NCBI GenBank assembly: GCA_002989075.1
Contig: PSQN01000006.1
Coordinates: 1,935,018-1,999,017 of the forward strand
DNA: 64,000 bases
Source: Arthonia radiata
Lineage: Eukaryota; Ascomycota; Arthoniomycetes; Arthoniales; Arthoniaceae
Reading direction: 5' to 3'
Part shown: positions 54,748-64,000 of the stretch, in pieces
Position numbering within the stretch: the stretch's first letter is position 1
Layout: every line of letters begins with the position of its first letter
The notes under the pieces: generated by a model
The model's input: only the letters and a program-made list of their open reading frames with translations
The model's database searches: none
What the model was told of the DNA's origin: nothing
Position numbers and translations under genes: made by a program

Positions 54748-55679
54748 TCACTCAACAAATACGTACCCACCCTCGGCCTTATCATCAACCACATCCCACG
54801 CGGTCCTCACACCCTCTACCTCCTCGCCCCCCTCACTCGCACTCACCTCCACCCTCTCCCCACCGACAAGCGGTCCCACCCCCTTCGGCGTCCCCGTCAA
54901 CACCAAATCCCCGGGTTCCAGTGTCATCACCCTGCTAATCTCACTCAACACCCGCGGGATTCTGAACAGCATCAACCCCACGCTGTCACTCTGCTTCACC
55001 GCCTTCTTTCCCTCCCCTTGCACACTCAACTCCAAGTGCAGCTTATACGGATCCGGATACCGCTCCACGCTAAACGGCTCGGAAATAGGACAAAACGTAT
55101 CGAACCCCTTTGCTGTCGTCCACGGTAATCCCTTCGATTTGACCTGGTTTTGCAGGTTCCGCGCGGTGAGGTCGATGGCGAGGACGTAGGCGGCGACGTT
55201 TTCGAGGGCCTCGGCGTCGGGCGTGCGGGGGTCGAGGTTCTTGATTTGGCGGGAGATGACGAGGCCGAGCTCGACTTCGTGGTGCAGGGAGATGCCACGC
55301 GGGCGGACGATGGGGCCGGACTGGGGCAGGTGCAGGGACGTGGGCGGTTTGAGGAAGAAGAAGGGGGCGGTGGGGGTGGGGTTGGAGAGTTCTTTTATGT
55401 GGTCGCTGATGCGAGCGTTAGTATCGGTAAGAGGTGTATGTGGTGGGGATGGGAGGGGGTGTGGAGGGGTTTTGGGAAGAGGAAAAGGAAGCCAGAGGAG
55501 CTGGAGAGAGTAGAACATATGGATGAGAGATAACGCACTCACGCGTAATTCCTGCCTATGCACATCACCTTGCGGCAGTTTGCTTTTATGGCGGCGGCGG
55601 AGGAGACGTCGAGGGAGGTGCCGGTGAAGGCGTGTTTGAGGGAGGTGGTGAGGTTGAGGAGAGGACGTGTGGTGCGCAT
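54748..55679 (-). CDS. FAHD1-type acylpyruvate hydrolase/oxaloacetate decarboxylase
   Basis: Exons 55679-55543 and 55405-54748 join to 795 nt, or 264 residues, close to FAHD1 length. The intron (137 nt) joins VMCIGRNYA to DHIKELSNPTPTAP. That restores the family signature CIGRNYADHIKEL, whereas reading through it gives a nonsense N-terminus. Metal-binding acidic residues are in HHEVELGLVI, and AIDLTARNLQ and LTGTPKGVG are also typical. The fumarylacetoacetase fold is known to cleave acylpyruvates or decarboxylate oxaloacetate in mitochondria. The N-terminus MRTTRPLLNLTTSLKHAF could be a weak presequence. A longer frame starting at 55737 is rejected. Confidence 0.92.
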
Positions 55680-56698
55680 GTTGGGCGGTGAGAGGTGCTT
55701 GTCGAGACGCTGTTGTCGAGACGAGCCCGTATCTCAAACAGCGCTGGGTGAGGTGCTCTGTCGCGCAGGACGGTAGGTGGTAGGTGGTAGCTATATGCAG
55801 CAGAACCTCGGCTTTAGAGCTACTCTCAGGCTCTCAGGTTCCTTCGCCGCCTTGTGGAATGAAGCCCACAATATCACAGAGCTACACTTCATGATCGTGG
55901 AAATCTACGCGGGAAGCAAGTCGTTGCGCCTGCTTACCAGCACCTGGTTGAGGCGATAAGTCTCAAGTAGATACAAACTCGAGTGCTCTTGCGGGCCTAC
56001 ATCTAAGGGTTGTCGGCAACGTATCCTGATGTCCAAGCCGCCCCCAGGCCATATCACCACCTGTCTGACCCTCTCCTTGAAATGCTCCCCAGTCATCGTG
56101 TTAAATTTCGTTGTTCCCCCAACCACTTTTGCTTCCTGACAGTGCCCATCAGGTGAAGTGACTTGTATGCCAATACAGCTGCCTCGTAAGGTTAATTTGA
56201 ATGCCTATTGTCAAATACTGAGCTGGTGACCCCAAAACAAGTATTAAGGCCAGGCGCCGCGATATGGATTGTGGCCACAAGCTGCCCGTCACCACTTAGA
56301 TTCCCGCCTCTCGGAATCAGGGGAAGACTTGAAGCTTCTGCATTGTCAATGAAAGACCTAAACTCCTTTCGTAGCCCTTTGCTTGATACGGTGCGCATGG
56401 CCGATCCACTCTCGCATCATGGGTCCAGATCGGAACACGGTCAGCATCCTGCTTCAAGATGACTAGCAAAAGAGAGCATAGATCTTGCGCTGACCTTACG
56501 GAATCCCATTCATGTCAGCTCGAGTCCGGAAGCTAAGCGAGGTCTGGTCTGTTGGACCCATGTCGACCCGGCTGAAAAGGCACCCATTTCCATTTGCGGG
56601 TAAGCCTGCTGCACCTGGCGGCTGAATGGAAATGTACGAGTATAAAATACAGGGCATGTGTCCGGTTCTTACTCTTCAGTACTCCAAATTGTCCAGAC
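55680..56698. other. Divergent region, FAHD1-like/GMC oxidoreductase
   Basis: About 1 kb with no supported gene. A stretch near 56495-56560 faintly resembles a 5S rRNA box A region. A TATA box lies close to the GMC start. Confidence 0.4.
56641..56648 (+). promoter_or_regulatory. TATA box of the GMC oxidoreductase gene
   Basis: TATAAAAT lies 58 bp before the ATG. This implies a very short leader. Assigned by sequence and position. Confidence 0.5.
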
Positions 56699-58483
56699 AT
56701 GTCTTTATCAGAGACTGCAGATTGGATCATCGTCGGTGGCGGTCTTGCAGGCTGCGTGTTGGCATCGAGATTAAAGGAGAAGCATCCCCACAAGTCCGTG
56801 ATCTTGTTGGAGGTAGGTCCCAATGAGCATGATAATCCTATGGTTCAAACGCCGTTAGGATGCTTTGCACTCCCACACACGCCGCTGCACTACAATTATC
56901 GCACAGTTCCGCAAAAGCATCTGAATGGGCGACGACTTCAGAACACCGGTGGGAAACTACTTTCGGGTGGATCCGCTGTCAATTATGGAGCTTGGACTCG
57001 AGGTGATGCCGTTGGTGAGTCAAGACACATCGGTCGCAGCAAGAACATTGTCACAAAAAACTCTCGCCACATAAGATATCCAGTGCGCTCCTTCTCAGAC
57101 ATATTCTGAGCCCCAGTGCTGACTTGGGCCAAACTCGAAGACTACGACGAATGGGCCAATGCTGTCAATGACCAAAGCTGGAGCTACACGGAGATGCTGC
57201 CCTACTTCCGCAAAACCGAGTCCTATCACGTCGAAGGTCCGGGCGGCCTCGACCTGACACAGCACGGCAAGGACGGTCGCCTGCACATCCGCAGCGGCAA
57301 CCGCGCCTACGGACTGCGCGACCCCGTTCGGAACGCCTACCAAGAGATTGGCCTGCGTTACGTTCACGACGCCAATGGTGGCTACCCGCACGGCTTCGCG
57401 TTGTGGACAGAAAATTGGCACGAAGGGAAAAGGCAGCCCGCTGGAGTCGTGTATCCACTTGACAAGGTCAACGTCATCACCGGAGCGTGCGCTCGACGCG
57501 TTCTCTTCGACACATCCACTAGCAAACCCAGAGCCACCGGAGTCGAACTGACAGACGGCCGCACCTTCAAAGCGACCCGCGAAGTCGTTATCTCTTGCGG
57601 CACCTACCGCACTCCACAACTTCTTATGCTTTCAGGCATCGGTCCCAAGGACCATCTCTCGAAGTACTCGATCCCACAGCTCCTCGATCTCCCCGTCGGC
57701 GCTAACCTGCACGACCACTGCGCCCTCACCATTCCCGTCAAGCTCCGCAACCCCGAGCACGGCTACGCCGTCGGCTCTCCCAACTTCAAAGACCCTTCTT
57801 TTCAAGACGGCCACCCAATGAACTGGGGTGTCACCGAGTCGGTGCCGAAGTCGAAGATGGTCGCGGCGCTCATGGCCGACGGCGAATCCGTGACGGACGA
57901 ACACCCCATGCTGAAGAACCGGGGCCACTACGAAGGCCTTGTGGTGTACGTGCCCGCCGTGGAACTCGATTCTGAATCGGAGAAGCAGATGCCTAACCCA
58001 CCTGACGGGACATACATCTCGCTGGCGGCGTTGATGCTACTCCCGACATCACGCGGTACCATAACGTTGTCGAGCACCTCCGCGGAAGACGATCCTGTCA
58101 TCGATCCGAATTACCTCGCTACTGAAGCGGATAGAATGGCGCTGCGCGAAGGCACGAGACGGATGCTGGCGGCTGCTGAGGCGCCCTCGCTGCGTGGCTA
58201 TCTTGGGGATCAGACGCCGCCGCAGGGGCATCCGCAGCTGAGTTCGACCTCGTCAGATGAGGACATTGATGCGCGGGGGCGCGCTACCGCGTTCACCTGG
58301 TGGCATCCTGCGGGTACGGCGGCGATGGGGTCTGTGGTTGACACGGAGCTGCGTGTAAAAGGCGCAGATGGATTGCGGGTGTGCGACGCGAGCATCTTCC
58401 CGTTGCCGCTTGCTGCGCACTATCAGGCTGCGGTGTATGCGACTGCGGAGAAGGGCGCTGATATCATTGCTGCGGCCGTTTGA
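56699..58483 (+). CDS. GMC-family FAD oxidoreductase
   Basis: Exons 56699-57014 and 57141-58483 join to 1659 nt, or 552 residues. There is no signal peptide: MSLSETADW leads straight into the FAD-binding loop [33 protein letters not shown] is the second GMC signature region. The intron (126 nt) joins RGDAV to [27 protein letters not shown] is the PS00624-like motif. [11 protein letters not shown] carries the active-site His near residue 493, and [18 protein letters not shown] the C-terminal partner near 531, where His takes a position that is His or Asn in the family. The protein is probably intracellular. Known substrates of the family are alcohols, sugars and choline; the present one is unknown. 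Confidence 0.9.
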
Positions 58484-60002
58484 GGTAAGCTGTCTATGCA
58501 AGGTAACGACGAAGCCGGCAGATGAGTATTGCTCTCAAGGTATGTGTATTTGAGCAAAAAGACCGCACGTTCATCTCCATATTTCACTGGTCTTATTTTT
58601 TTTCAGCTGCCTGAGAATCGCGCTCTAATAGGTGTAAATTCTAAGGGAGGTGACCTTCACCTATGCAGATCAGACCGTGCTTCAAACGTTATATGCAGCC
58701 ATCATGGGTTGGATTCCGGTCTTTAAAAGGCGTCATATGGCACCAGCATGCCGACGCCTCTCTATCCGACTTTTTCACAGATCAGAACCATCCAAGTAGT
58801 CACGCTGACCTTAGCATCACTACAAGAGAGCCCTGACGACCGAGCTGAACCCCTTTTATCTTGATCCACCACTCACCCCTATCCTTCCAACTCTCTGGTC
58901 TCTCGTAATGTAATTCCCGGAGCGAAGTCTAGCCTGTAATTTCGTCTCCCTACTTATCTCTCCATCATTTCCATTCAGCCTGCACTGCTCTCGCGCACCA
59001 CTCTTCATGTCATTTCACACGCAATCGCTAAGGCAAGCTGCGCCCTCCAACATGCACCACACTTGTTTGAACCTCTCATCTATTTCCGTTCCGATGTCCA
59101 CGAGTGTTGTGAAGTTCGCTTGCCTAACCTCCTCCAACATCTTCCTAACCGCTAAAGCAAAGCAAAGCACCCCCAAAGCCTCGTCAAACCCTCTTACTCC
59201 TCCCACAGATCCTCAAGCACTGCTGTCTCACCCCCCCAACCCAATTCGCGAACTCTATGATACAACACCGCATACCACGAAATCGCGAAAGCCAGCTACG
59301 GCATCACGACAACCTCGCTATATCTCTGGTTTCCCGGCAAACTTCATACTGGACCTCAGAAGGTCAGCAAGACTGTCAGTCGATACATGCGCACCTCATT
59401 CCGTGAGAACTGGAATCCTTCTCTGCCACCACCTCCGCGCAGCTGTGGCGATGTCCGCTGGTCTCAATATTGGATACCACATGGCAATCCGGAAGCACGA
59501 AGCCGAAGATGTCCAGTTTATCAGTTCCGACTTCAGCAACGACCACTGTTGTGTAGTATTCTGATTTCTCTACGGGGCCCCAGCACGGTGAATCTCATCA
59601 ACCTTTCTGTAATTGGGCAGCGTTGCCTTTCGCTGTTCAATCAAAGGAGCCACGAGTCAAAACATAGACAATGAATTCAGATGTATAAACACTGCTTCTC
59701 TATTAGCTATGAATAGATTAGTTCATAGGTCTAAATGATCTTGATCCCCGTCTGCTTTGACCTACTCATTGCACCACCTAGTACTGCTTGTTTAGTCCCA
59801 TACCCACTATCACCACACATGCCATGTCCGTCGCTATTTCTACTCGTATCGTGACGTCCTTCGACTTTCTTTATCTGCGCAGCTTTTTGGATATTCACGT
59901 ATACATGCCTCATAGAATGACTTCTTTTTCGATACGTTTTACCTGCACGCACTTTTCTCCTCTCTACTATCGGCGCGGAATCCACATCAGCTTACCTTCC
60001 TC
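58484..60002. other. Intergenic region
   Basis: About 1.5 kb. An ORF at 59007-59564 (185 codons, Ser/Thr/Pro-rich) has no domain and no clear coding pattern. I see no supported feature. Confidence 0.35.
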
Positions 60003-62381
60003 TCACTTTTTTGACTTCTTCGGCCCCTTCTTCCTCGCTCCAGGTAAGACCCACTCCTCATCAGCACCCAAGATGAAATCCGACCTTGGATCATCAACCT
60101 TTCTTTTGCGGCTCATGGGCGGTGTTTCTGGCGCTGGGGACATAATACCACCAGCTACAGTCGCAAGCTCGCCCTGCTCACGAGTCGTCTTCGAGGCAAC
60201 AGGTGCTGGCTCATGACAAACACTGATAGCAGGCACCTTGCGAGTCGGCGGATAGTCATGTATGATGCCACTCGGCACGCGTCTCAGCGACCTCCGAGTC
60301 TGGCGTGGCGACCGGGCTGGCGGAGCTGATCCGATCTTAGCGTCCTTGCGAGACTTCCGTGCCGGCTTGGACGGAGCTGTTTGTGTGTCTTGTGGGACGA
60401 CTGCTTCGACTGCTGGGTCTGCTGGGTTCTCTTTGGAACTGTTGCTGGCATTTGATACCGGTCCATTCAGAGCAGGCGCTGCATGCGTGCCTTGCTGGGA
60501 GAAAGTTGGCATCTGTGCTACCTTCTTTAGTTTTTCCGGGACAGCAGTTGCTGGTCGTTGGGGCTGATTGTTCAACGCCTGCTTTCCGGCGCGATGACCT
60601 CTGGCGGTCGTAGGACGTTGGATGTCCCGTATTTCTGCCAGCTTGAACATCAGGTTATCATTCCAGGAGGTGGGGTCAGCACCGAGAAGTGGGCTGTATG
60701 CATTCCTCTGGATTGGTGGCAATCCCCTGGTGCTTGACGATCCAGCACGCGTTGCAGACAAGTCCATGTGCTCGGGCTCCTTGGGTGTTGGTGCTGACAT
60801 AGCTGGCGTCAAGAAAGCATCCATGCGGTGATTTGTGGCAAGAGGCTTGATTTCGGAGAGTGATGTCTCTGCTTCCACTTGATCGACGCGCATGTAGACG
60901 CTTCCCGACCTGACTGAGCCATTGGCTTTGGCGGCTTGGATCCCAAAGATGATAGGTGATGTGAGCGTCGTCTTCTGCAAATTCGATGCGACAGTGCTAT
61001 CATTTGCTTTTTTCAATTTTGGAGGCCGTATGCCCTCACTGGTTTTGAGGCGAGGCGGGTTATAGACGCAATCGCTTTGCCTAATGGCTAGGTAGGAAGC
61101 TTGTTCGTCAGCACGAATCCTCCTCCGCTGCTCGTTTCCACTTGCAGTTGGCGTCGACAATAGCGATGTGCCACCTATTGCGACATCCGTTGGCGCTGCT
61201 GATTTCTTCTGCGGTTGATGATAACGAGTGTTGTCCTTTACGCTGGTCGAGAATTTGGCTTCAGCTGGACCGCGCGTAGCTGGCATTTTGGGTTGCTCAA
61301 CGGGCTGCACACCAACTGGTCTGCCCGATGCTTGACGACGTGGAGGCCAATTGAATTTACTAATCTGAGGTTGTGCAAGCTCATCGGTCAGATGAGTCAG
61401 TTGCCGCGAAAGTGGAGAATTAAAGTTGCTTCTCAGAGTCTGGAAACTGCTTTCGCGTGTAGATGCGGTATCATTGATACAGACATCGGGACTCGTTTCT
61501 TTCGTCACGGTATCATATCCAGCACCGTAGACAGGACCGTTGGTTGCTGCGCGTGCGGGATCAATCCCCGAAGGTCGGCTCTGGACTGCGTCTGCCCTCG
61601 TTGTAGGCGAGCTTGCGGTGCCTTCGCCACCCATCAACCTCTTCCTCTGGGCATCGTTTTTGCTGAGAGTGCTACCGGTTGAGCCGCTCTTGCTGGCCTT
61701 GCTATCTCTCTTGCTTTGCGGACTTGCATCAAAGAGCTCTTTGCGGAGTTTCTGCAACAAAAGCTCTTCTTGTTGTTGCAAAGCTGCCGACACGCTCCGC
61801 TTGATCTCTTCCTTGAGCTTCGTCAAATCTTGGGCTTGAGCGTTGATTCTCTCATTAGTGGCTTGCTCGTGTTTGTGTACCGCATCCTCGAACTTTTTCG
61901 CTTCTTTTTGGAGATCAGAGCGCATGCCGCTCGCGTCTTGCTTCAGTTTCTGGATTTCCTTGCCCTGGACAGCCACATTGTTGTCGGTCAGCTTCCGCAA
62001 ACTGTCGTCGAGAGAGTCGATAGATTGCTCTTGCTCATTGAGTGCGTTCAGCACTGCTTTTGGTATTTCAACTTTTCCCGAGGCACGAGCCTTCTCGAAA
62101 CTCTCAATCTTAGACGCACTCGATCTCACCAAGTCTTCAATGCCATCCACCTTATCGCCGAGGTCTTTGAGAACCTTCTTGGTCACGTCAGACCGAGACT
62201 CTGGTTTCTTGAGATGTTCAAGAGCTTTTTCCAAAGAAGTCAGTCTCTTGAAAGCTTCTTCGACCTTCCCACCATCTGTCTGGACCGCTTTCTTGACCTG
62301 ATCGATACGATTCTGTACCTGTGTGATGTGCCAGATCACGGACGAGGGTCGCTGCCCATGGCCAGTGTCCAAGTGAGACAT
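60003..62381 (-). CDS. Unrecognised coiled-coil protein with disordered C-terminal half
   Basis: I do not recognise this gene. Single exon of 792 residues. Residues about 15-225 are heptad-like and rich in Lys, Glu, Leu and Gln (for example VQNRIDQVKKAV and LKQDASGMRSDLQKEAKKFE), predicting a long coiled coil or several helices. The rest is polar, Ser/Pro/Thr/Arg-rich and probably disordered. Short conserved-looking islands include FQTLRSNFNSPLSRQLTHL, SRKRKVDDPRSDFILGADEE and a basic end GARKKGPKKSKK. KSRKDAK and SRKRKV could be nuclear localisation signals. The layout suits a nuclear scaffold or chromosome/cytoskeleton adaptor, but no function is claimed. Confidence 0.8.
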   Translation of the reverse strand: MSHLDTGHGQRPSSVIWHITQVQNRIDQVKKAVQTDGGKVEEAFKRLTSLEKALEHLKKPESRSDVTKKVLKDLGDKVDGIEDLVRSSASKIESFEKARASGKVEIPKAVLNALNEQEQSIDSLDDSLRKLTDNNVAVQGKEIQKLKQDASGMRSDLQKEAKKFEDAVHKHEQATNERINAQAQDLTKLKEEIKRSVSAALQQQEELLLQKLRKELFDASPQSKRDSKASKSGSTGSTLSKNDAQRKRLMGGEGTASSPTTRADAVQSRPSGIDPARAATNGPVYGAGYDTVTKETSPDVCINDTASTRESSFQTLRSNFNSPLSRQLTHLTDELAQPQISKFNWPPRRQASGRPVGVQPVEQPKMPATRGPAEAKFSTSVKDNTRYHQPQKKSAAPTDVAIGGTSLLSTPTASGNEQRRRIRADEQASYLAIRQSDCVYNPPRLKTSEGIRPPKLKKANDSTVASNLQKTTLTSPIIFGIQAAKANGSVRSGSVYMRVDQVEAETSLSEIKPLATNHRMDAFLTPAMSAPTPKEPEHMDLSATRAGSSSTRGLPPIQRNAYSPLLGADPTSWNDNLMFKLAEIRDIQRPTTARGHRAGKQALNNQPQRPATAVPEKLKKVAQMPTFSQQGTHAAPALNGPVSNASNSSKENPADPAVEAVVPQDTQTAPSKPARKSRKDAKIGSAPPARSPRQTRRSLRRVPSGIIHDYPPTRKVPAISVCHEPAPVASKTTREQGELATVAGGIMSPAPETPPMSRKRKVDDPRSDFILGADEEWVLPGARKKGPKKSKK

Positions 62382-63373
62382 TGTGAGTATTGTCTTTGAG
62401 CTGGAAAGCTTCTGGCTGTGGTCGGATGATGAGCAGTGTCCTTCAGCAGCCTTGTATCGTTGTAGCTGTTCAAAGCAAATTCAGTGTGGGTGCTCTGTAT
62501 TCGTTGGAAAGATCAGTCCGATGAAGGAAAGGATAAGCATGAGTGGGAAACACGCTTTGTAAGGCGGGTCTTTAGCAAATGCAAGGAAGATGTTGCATCG
62601 TCTTCTCGCCTCGTCGCTGTCAGGTAGCTCACATTCGACTTTGATTTCGCACAACATTAACAGCCAGACAATGACTACATATGGCAAGATCCAGCGAGGC
62701 ATAGACAATGGGGAGATAGTGGACGATGATGGAAAGATTCGCGAAAGAGAAGAGAGGATGAATGAGAGATTGTGAGAGGGAATCAGCAAAGCGGTCGAGA
62801 AACGAGGCAGGCGCGACCCACACCGCCAGTACACAAGATGACTTCGGCGAAGAGCAGTCAGCGTTCTCATGATGAAAATTCCATTCGATTAGCCAGCACC
62901 TACATAACAGTAGCGAAAAGCCTTGTGACGCCAGCTCTGCACGCCATGAACGCATGAAATCGATAGCACCCGCAATAACGTTGGCCATGCGTACACATCG
63001 ACTTCGCACCCTACGGCATGCATAGGAGCATTCGGTATCCTCGCCATTCGCCCTTGCCTCCTTCATCACTCAACTTGTCCCCAGCTCACCTCTGCCGAGT
63101 GAGTGGTGACCAAGACGAATGCGCCAAAGTGTGCAGGGCGCAAATGTACACTACTCAGATTGGGTATGATGGATGAATCTCACTTTTAAAGAAAATGCTG
63201 TCGTGACTACCGTAACGTCTTCTCCGTCAAGTACCACTCAGTTGCCTTTGCTTCGCGATGCTGTATCCCAAGAGTCTCAGACAGATGGCAGCAAGTATTT
63301 CGAAGTATCGTAGACTGTCTAAATAAGATCTGTAATCCTCGTTAGCGTAATGCATGAATGACCCTCTGGGCAA
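62382..63373. other. Intergenic region with one doubtful hydrophobic ORF
   Basis: 992 bp. A minus-strand frame at 62870-62481 (129 codons) has two hydrophobic segments (ILPYVVIVWLLML and FPLMLILSFIGLIFP) and ends 100 bp before the coiled-coil gene. It could be a tiny membrane protein, but it lacks other support and may be a chance frame in that gene's leader. Confidence 0.3.
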
Positions 63374-64000
63374 TTATAGCATACCAGCCACGTTCATGGG
63401 CATCTCGTCAATCTGGGTGCTGTAGAACTGCTCAATCTCACGCATCATGCGCACATCGTCGGCGGTGACAAAGTTGATGGCCACACCCTTTCGGCCAAAT
63501 CGACCACCACGGCCGATGCGGTGGATGTAGTTCTCGCGGTTGGCAGGTAGGTCGTAGTTGATGACCAGGGAGACCTGTTGGACATCAATGCCACGCGCGA
63601 GCAAGTCAGTGGCGATCAGCACACGCGATGATCCAGATCGGAACTCCTTCATAATGACATCGCGTTGACCCTGCTCCATGTCGCCGTGCATGGCGGACAC
63701 AGTAAAGTCACGGCCAGTGAGCTTGTCGGTCAACCAGTCGACCTTTCTCCGCGTGTTGCAGAAGATGACGGCTTGAGTGATGGTGACGGTCTCGTAGAGA
63801 TCGCAGAGGGTGTCCAGCTTCCAATCTTCCTTCTCGACGGCGATGTAGAATTGCTTGATACCTTCAAGCGTGAGTTCCTGTTTCTTCACGAGGATGCGCA
63901 CGGGATCGCGCATGAACTTGGTGGTGACCTCAAGCACGTCTTGAGGCATCGTTGCTGACAGCAGTACGACCTGGGTAGACTGGGGAAGGAGCTGGAAGAT
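63374..64000 (-). CDS. TIF1: eIF4A DEAD-box helicase, C-terminal half (partial)
   Basis: Open from the right edge to TAA at 63374, giving 208 residues of the usual 400 or so. Visible motifs are LLSATMPQ (motif III), [14 protein letters not shown] (IV), [20 protein letters not shown] (V) and [15 protein letters not shown] (VI). It ends [12 protein letters not shown], close to the canonical eIF4A terminus. Known role: ATP-dependent unwinding of mRNA 5' leaders in the eIF4F complex. The N-terminal RecA domain lies outside. Fal1 is a close relative, but the EMPMNVA ending favours eIF4A. Confidence 0.94.
   Translation of the reverse strand: MFQLLPQSTQVVLLSATMPQDVLEVTTKFMRDPVRILVKKQELTLEGIKQFYIAVEKEDWKLDTLCDLYETVTITQAVIFCNTRRKVDWLTDKLTGRDFTVSAMHGDMEQGQRDVIMKEFRSGSSRVLIATDLLARGIDVQQVSLVINYDLPANRENYIHRIGRGGRFGRKGVAINFVTADDVRMMREIEQFYSTQIDEMPMNVAGML

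Noticed and set aside
55406-55737. N-terminal extension of the FAHD1-like protein read from 55737
   Set aside because: It reads through an intron in another frame; the spliced model restores the conserved CIGRNYADHIKEL.
61716-62399. 227-codon plus-strand ORF opposite the coiled-coil gene
   Set aside because: Leu/Phe-rich antisense of Lys/Glu coiled-coil codons, a known artefact.
1-64000. CRISPR arrays, operons, ribosome binding sites, replication origins of bacterial type
   Set aside because: The window is clearly from a fungal nuclear genome with spliceosomal introns, and none of these was seen.

Overview
The window looks like a chromosome segment of a filamentous ascomycete (Pezizomycotina). 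A plant- or surface-associated Dothideomycete is my best guess, but the sequence does not prove it. The evidence is short introns of about 47-180 nt with GT...AG ends and CTNAC-like branch sites, balanced base composition, 0.5-2 kb gaps between genes, and fungal families such as a SAT4/rhodopsin-domain membrane protein, a cutinase, a GH12 glucanase, a secreted LIP-type lipase and Atg6. No virus-like element, CRISPR array, insertion sequence or recognisable transposon was found.

Layout, left to right: Slh1-type Ski2-like helicase (minus, runs off the left edge); YKT6 SNARE (plus, five exons); DHA2 drug/toxin exporter (plus); secreted cutinase with a very long Gly/Ser-rich N-terminal region (plus); a gene-poor stretch at 12.5-17.7 kb with only doubtful ORFs and one tRNA-Cys; seven-helix SAT4/rhodopsin-domain protein (minus); secreted lipase (plus); Atg6/Beclin (minus), divergent from an Scm3/HJURP-like protein with SANT/Myb and AT-hook motifs (plus); membrane-anchored cysteine synthase homologue (minus), divergent from a mitochondrial DUF185 methyltransferase (plus); GH12 endoglucanase (plus); VMAT-like MFS transporter with one in-frame TGA (minus); Brr2 (minus, complete); an unrecognised 109-residue protein (plus); a Frizzled/cAMP-receptor-like GPCR (plus, seven exons); calnexin (plus); methylmalonate-semialdehyde dehydrogenase (plus); FAHD1-type hydrolase (minus), divergent from a GMC oxidoreductase (plus); an unrecognised coiled-coil protein (minus); and the C-terminal half of eIF4A (minus, runs off the right edge).

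Most genes are independent housekeeping or accessory genes. The secreted enzymes (cutinase, lipase, GH12) are scattered and do not form a cluster, and no secondary-metabolite cluster is visible. Gene models marked with exons were built by hand from splice signals and family conservation; each spliced model adds up to a whole number of codons. Observations most worth checking are the two Lys-Arg-Gln sites in the cutinase Gly/Ser region, the in-frame TGA in the MFS gene, three phased ACGCGT boxes upstream of that MFS gene, a HacA-type unfolded-protein-response element upstream of calnexin, the Scm3-like gene, and two sets of decayed tandem repeats.
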